Positions 61,598 to 64,000 of a DNA stretch of 64,000 nt are shown piece by piece; position 1 is the first letter of the stretch; every line of letters starts with the position of its first letter. The notes below the pieces were generated by a model, which saw only the letters and a list, made by a program, of their open reading frames with translations, was not told the origin of the DNA and did not search any database. The stretch is from Actinospica acidithermotolerans. Its GTDB lineage: Bacteria > Actinomycetota > Actinomycetes > Streptomycetales > Catenulisporaceae. The stretch lies in assembly GCF_018139625.1 (NCBI RefSeq), contig NZ_JAGSOH010000009.1, forward strand, positions 1-64,000. The letters run 5' to 3'. Both the position numbers and the translations under genes were made by a program.

Positions 61598-62241
61598 CGT
61601 GCCGCCAGCCACCAGCGGATCGGGCTTCGCTCGCTTCCGGGCATCGGCCAAACGAATTTCAGGGCCTCGACGTCCTGCATTGCCAGTTCCGTGTCGTACG
61701 GGCGCCCGGAGGTCGTGTAAGCCTTTTGGATCCCGCGGCGAACGGCCTCGGGGATCACTGAGCCGCGAGGCGTTGCGTGCCGGTCGAAAGAAGCGACTGG
61801 TTGCAGTAGTAGGAACGTCGATTGAGAACCGAAGGTGGCGCGAGTCGAAGTGGCCGGATAGCAAGGGGCGAAGGCAAGAACGAACCATCGGGTACCCGAC
61901 AGGGTCAACCACCAGTGCTCGTTGTCGGCATCGGCGAAGGCCTCCGAAACGCTCATACCCGAGGCATCCAGAAGCCCGCTAATCACCTCGCGGGTCGTTA
62001 CCGCGAGCGACGCCGCGCTCTCGCCGTGTTCGGGGTCGGTCAATTCGATGAGGAAGCCGTCGAGTTCCTCCTCCTCGACGTGCGCCGCGAATGCCTTGAG
62101 CGCCGTGACGGCAGCGGCGCCGGCAGCTCGTGCGTCCCGTCCTGCGAAGGGCGCGGCACTGTGGACCTTAGCGCGGCCCGCGAACGGGCAGGACGCCGCC
62201 TGCTGGATGGCCACGAATTCGGCTGATGGCTGGTCATACAT
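61594..62241 (-). CDS. YqcI/YcgG-family protein (GntA-like heme N-hydroxylase candidate)
   Basis: The protein has 215 residues from ATG 62241. CPFAGRAKVHS near the N-terminus, FVLAFAPCYPATSTRATFG and STFLLLQPVASFDRH are marks of the YqcI/YcgG family. GntA of guanitoxin biosynthesis, a heme-dependent N-hydroxylase, belongs to this family. Its gene start lies inside the end of the first dCTP-deaminase-like gene (8-base overlap), and its end overlaps the LysRS-like start. Oxygenation of an amine or guanidine on the pathway product is therefore inferred from family, not shown. Confidence 0.8.
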   Translation of the reverse strand: MYDQPSAEFVAIQQAASCPFAGRAKVHSAAPFAGRDARAAGAAAVTALKAFAAHVEEEELDGFLIELTDPEHGESAASLAVTTREVISGLLDASGMSVSEAFADADNEHWWLTLSGTRWFVLAFAPCYPATSTRATFGSQSTFLLLQPVASFDRHATPRGSVIPEAVRRGIQKAYTTSGRPYDTELAMQDVEALKFVWPMPGSERSPIRWWLAAR

Positions 62242-62773
62242 GAGTGATCTCCGCTGGGCGTTGGTCCTGGTAGCTGCGGGAAATCTGCGGTCCACGAGCG
62301 TGCTGATACTTGCCCTGGTAGAGCGAGATCTCGCCGTGCGGTACCCAGAAGGTGGCCTGGGCGATCAACATGCCGGGGACGATGCGAACCGGGAGAGTCG
62401 CGTGCAGTTGCAGCGTGGACTGTCCGAAGAATCCCAGGTCGATCAGGTCGGCTGTCACGTGGACGAACAGGCCGAGTCTCGCGATGCCGGACTTGGCGTG
62501 GATCATCGGAACGTAGTGGTCGCTGCCGAAGGACTCCGCGCTCTCGCCCAGGACAAAATCGCCCGTGGCAAGGTCGAATCCTGAATCCCTCATCTCGACC
62601 TCGTCGTACTGCGCCTGGTGCCGTGGGTCGAGCACCTGCTCCCGGTAGATGATCAACCGACGCCCGAGAGCGAGATCATAGGAGTTGGTCGTACACCGTT
62701 CCCGCTGGAACGGCTCGATGCGGATTCGCCCCAGCCCGGCCTGCTTGGAGATTTCAGCTCCAGTGAGGATCAC
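62234..62773 (-). CDS. dCTP-deaminase-like protein lacking the catalytic Glu
   Basis: The protein has 179 residues from ATG 62773. Family marks are NSYDLAL near 30, an IARLGL helix with Arg99, IDLGFFGQ, and a C-terminal GKYQHARGPQISRSYQD lid. The position of the catalytic Glu of Dcd (Glu138 in Escherichia coli, in xxLEF) is Gln122 in STLQL, and the GRSS loop is changed to HAKSG (92-96). Deaminase activity by itself is unlikely. Overlaps the second paralogue by 20 bases and the YqcI gene by 8. Confidence 0.82.
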   Translation of the reverse strand: MILTGAEISKQAGLGRIRIEPFQRERCTTNSYDLALGRRLIIYREQVLDPRHQAQYDEVEMRDSGFDLATGDFVLGESAESFGSDHYVPMIHAKSGIARLGLFVHVTADLIDLGFFGQSTLQLHATLPVRIVPGMLIAQATFWVPHGEISLYQGKYQHARGPQISRSYQDQRPAEITHV

Positions 62774-63266
62774 CGCTCGCTCCTATCATCGACTCGTGTG
62801 GACCGTTGAATCGCGCGTACACGGCCGGGGCAGGCTCGATCGTGCCAGCGTTGAGCCAGAAAGAGACCTGCCCGATTACCATGTACGGGTAGATCCGGAT
62901 CCGGCGCGCGGCAACCAGTTCGAGCGTCCAGCGATGACATGAGGTCGTGTGCCCCAGGTCCGCCGAGACCTGCACGAACAGCCCGAGCCGGCCAATGGAG
63001 CTCCGCCCGATCAACTTCATCGCGTACTGCGTACTCCCGATGACCTCCGCGGTGTGTCCGAGGTACATGACGCCGGGATCCAGCACGAAGCCGTCCTCTG
63101 GCAGCACAGAGTCGTGAAAGGCGCGGCGGCTCGCGTCGTAGACCTTGATGAGCGGGCCGAGTTGGTAGTTGTAGCTATTCGGGTTAAGCGCCTCTGGCCG
63201 GAACGGGTCGATCAAGATCTGCCCAGCCTCGATACCTTGTGCAATCCGCTGACCGGTAAGGATCAT
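62754..63266 (-). CDS. dCTP-deaminase-like protein, paralogue with retained Glu
   Basis: The protein has 170 residues from ATG 63266, overlapping the P450 stop (ATGA). LIGRSSIGRLGL (85-96) keeps the RSS loop and the Arg, and Glu116 in WTLEL is at the catalytic position. The IDPGF loop of true Dcd is replaced by DLGHTTSC, and the nucleotide lid of the first paralogue is absent. Retained Glu and loop suggest activity on a nucleotide, possibly an altered substrate. The two paralogues may form a mixed trimer. Confidence 0.82.
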   Translation of the reverse strand: MILTGQRIAQGIEAGQILIDPFRPEALNPNSYNYQLGPLIKVYDASRRAFHDSVLPEDGFVLDPGVMYLGHTAEVIGSTQYAMKLIGRSSIGRLGLFVQVSADLGHTTSCHRWTLELVAARRIRIYPYMVIGQVSFWLNAGTIEPAPAVYARFNGPHESMIGASGDPHWS

Positions 63267-64000
63267 GTGTGGCTCCGGTTAGGAGATGTGACCCGTAAGG
63301 GGATATACGCGGGAGTGCGGAGCACCTGGGATGGCTTCCACCTGACCTGGGATGGATCGAGCTCGAAGCTGTCAATGTGCTTCATAAGGGACCGCAGGAA
63401 GGCGACGGCCTGCATTCGCGCCAGGGCGGCGCCGAAGCACGCGTGAGCTCCGAGCCCGAAGCCCACGTGTGGGTTGGGACTTCGGGCCGGCTGGAACTCG
63501 GCTGGGTCTGCAAACGCCTCCGGGTCCCGGTTCGCGGAGGCCTGCAAAAGGATCACCCGTTGCCCTGCTCTCACGCGTGTGCCGGCCAGCAGAACTTCGC
63601 ACGCGGCTGTGCGGGCCGTAATCTTCGAAGGGCCGGACAGGCGTAGCACCTCTTCGACGAAGCCCGCCGCATACGCGGGGTCGTGCGTCACTCGCTCGCG
63701 CGCATCTCGATGCTCTATGGCCGCCAGAACGAGGGAGGAGAGCAGACTACTGGTGGTCTCGTGGCCGCCGACGAGTAGCGCGATGCAGTTCGCTAGGAGT
63801 TCGTCCTCGCCAAGGCGCGCCCCGTCCGCTTCGGCGTGCACCATCGCGGAAACGACGTCCTGGCCCGGAGAGCGCCGCCGCGAATTGATGAGTTCGGCGA
63901 AATAGCCGCTAAGCCCAAGCCACGCTTCTGCCAGGCGGGCCTGCTCACTCGCCGAGAGCTTGGGCTCAGTCAGAAGCACGACATCGTCTGACCAGTTCTT
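63263..64000 (-). CDS. Cytochrome P450, 5' end outside window
   Basis: The frame is open to the right edge; 245 codons are visible. Oxygen-binding I-helix GGHETT, the ExxR motif (EEVLR) and the heme loop FGLGAHACFG with the ligand Cys are present. P450s of this type hydroxylate or otherwise oxidise secondary metabolites. It is the first visible gene of the set and couples by ATGA to the second dCTP-deaminase-like gene. The true start and any upstream genes lie beyond the window. Confidence 0.93.
   Translation of the reverse strand, partial: KNWSDDVVLLTEPKLSASEQARLAEAWLGLSGYFAELINSRRRSPGQDVVSAMVHAEADGARLGEDELLANCIALLVGGHETTSSLLSSLVLAAIEHRDARERVTHDPAYAAGFVEEVLRLSGPSKITARTAACEVLLAGTRVRAGQRVILLQASANRDPEAFADPAEFQPARSPNPHVGFGLGAHACFGAALARMQAVAFLRSLMKHIDSFELDPSQVRWKPSQVLRTPAYIPLRVTSPNRSHT

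Noticed and set aside
1-64000. CRISPR arrays, rRNA genes and insertion sequences
   Set aside because: No regularly spaced direct repeats, no ribosomal RNA and no transposase with terminal repeats were seen on reading.

Overview
This window comes from a high-GC actinomycete. Coding bias is strong, GTG and TTG starts are frequent, and neighbouring genes are often coupled by 4-base ATGA or GTGA overlaps. DUF397-type, XRE/TPR, ImmA and Pgl proteins point to a Streptomyces-like or related soil lineage. The exact genus cannot be read from the sequence. Almost the whole window is accessory: defence genes, remains of mobile elements, many unrecognised genes, and the edge of a biosynthetic cluster.

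Left, 1-24 kb, is a defence island. A STAND/NACHT-like ATPase with helical repeats runs off the left edge. A broken DUF397 gene and two plus-strand genes (DUF4238-like, and an uncharacterised helical protein) follow; these two look lower in GC. Then comes a complete, contiguous type 2 BREX (Pgl) operon on the minus strand, transcribed pglW-pglX-pglY-pglZ-brxD-brxHI. All junctions overlap by 4 bases except pglZ-brxD, which has a 31-base gap.

Middle, 24-39 kb, starts with a degenerate tRNA-Pro-like sequence and an integrase gene broken by an internal deletion, the likely fossil edge of an integrated element. After these come a 1107-aa alpha-solenoid protein, a GNAT-like gene with small partners, a trypsin-fold protease with a small companion, a PD-(D/E)XK-like protein, a zinc-finger protein and several hypothetical genes.

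Region 39-53 kb is element-like. Two divergent members of an unrecognised zinc-ribbon family flank a GIY-YIG-like gene. There is a large serine recombinase lacking its catalytic domain, a replication-initiator-like gene with iteron-like repeats inside the coding sequence, strong hairpins and operator-like dyads. An XRE - ImmA/IrrE - membrane protein - PAP2-like operon has a clear sigma-70-type promoter.

Right, 53-64 kb, begins with an XRE/TPR regulator plus GNAT, then a minus-strand set: P450 (cut by the edge), two dCTP-deaminase-like paralogues, a YqcI/YcgG protein, a class II LysRS-like enzyme, two methyltransferases, a TmrB-like ATPase, and nearby a class I LysRS. This looks like part of an uncharacterised natural-product cluster, possibly making a nucleoside or amino-acid derived compound, with an aminoacyl-tRNA synthetase as possible self-protection. 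It is the strongest candidate here for a new system.
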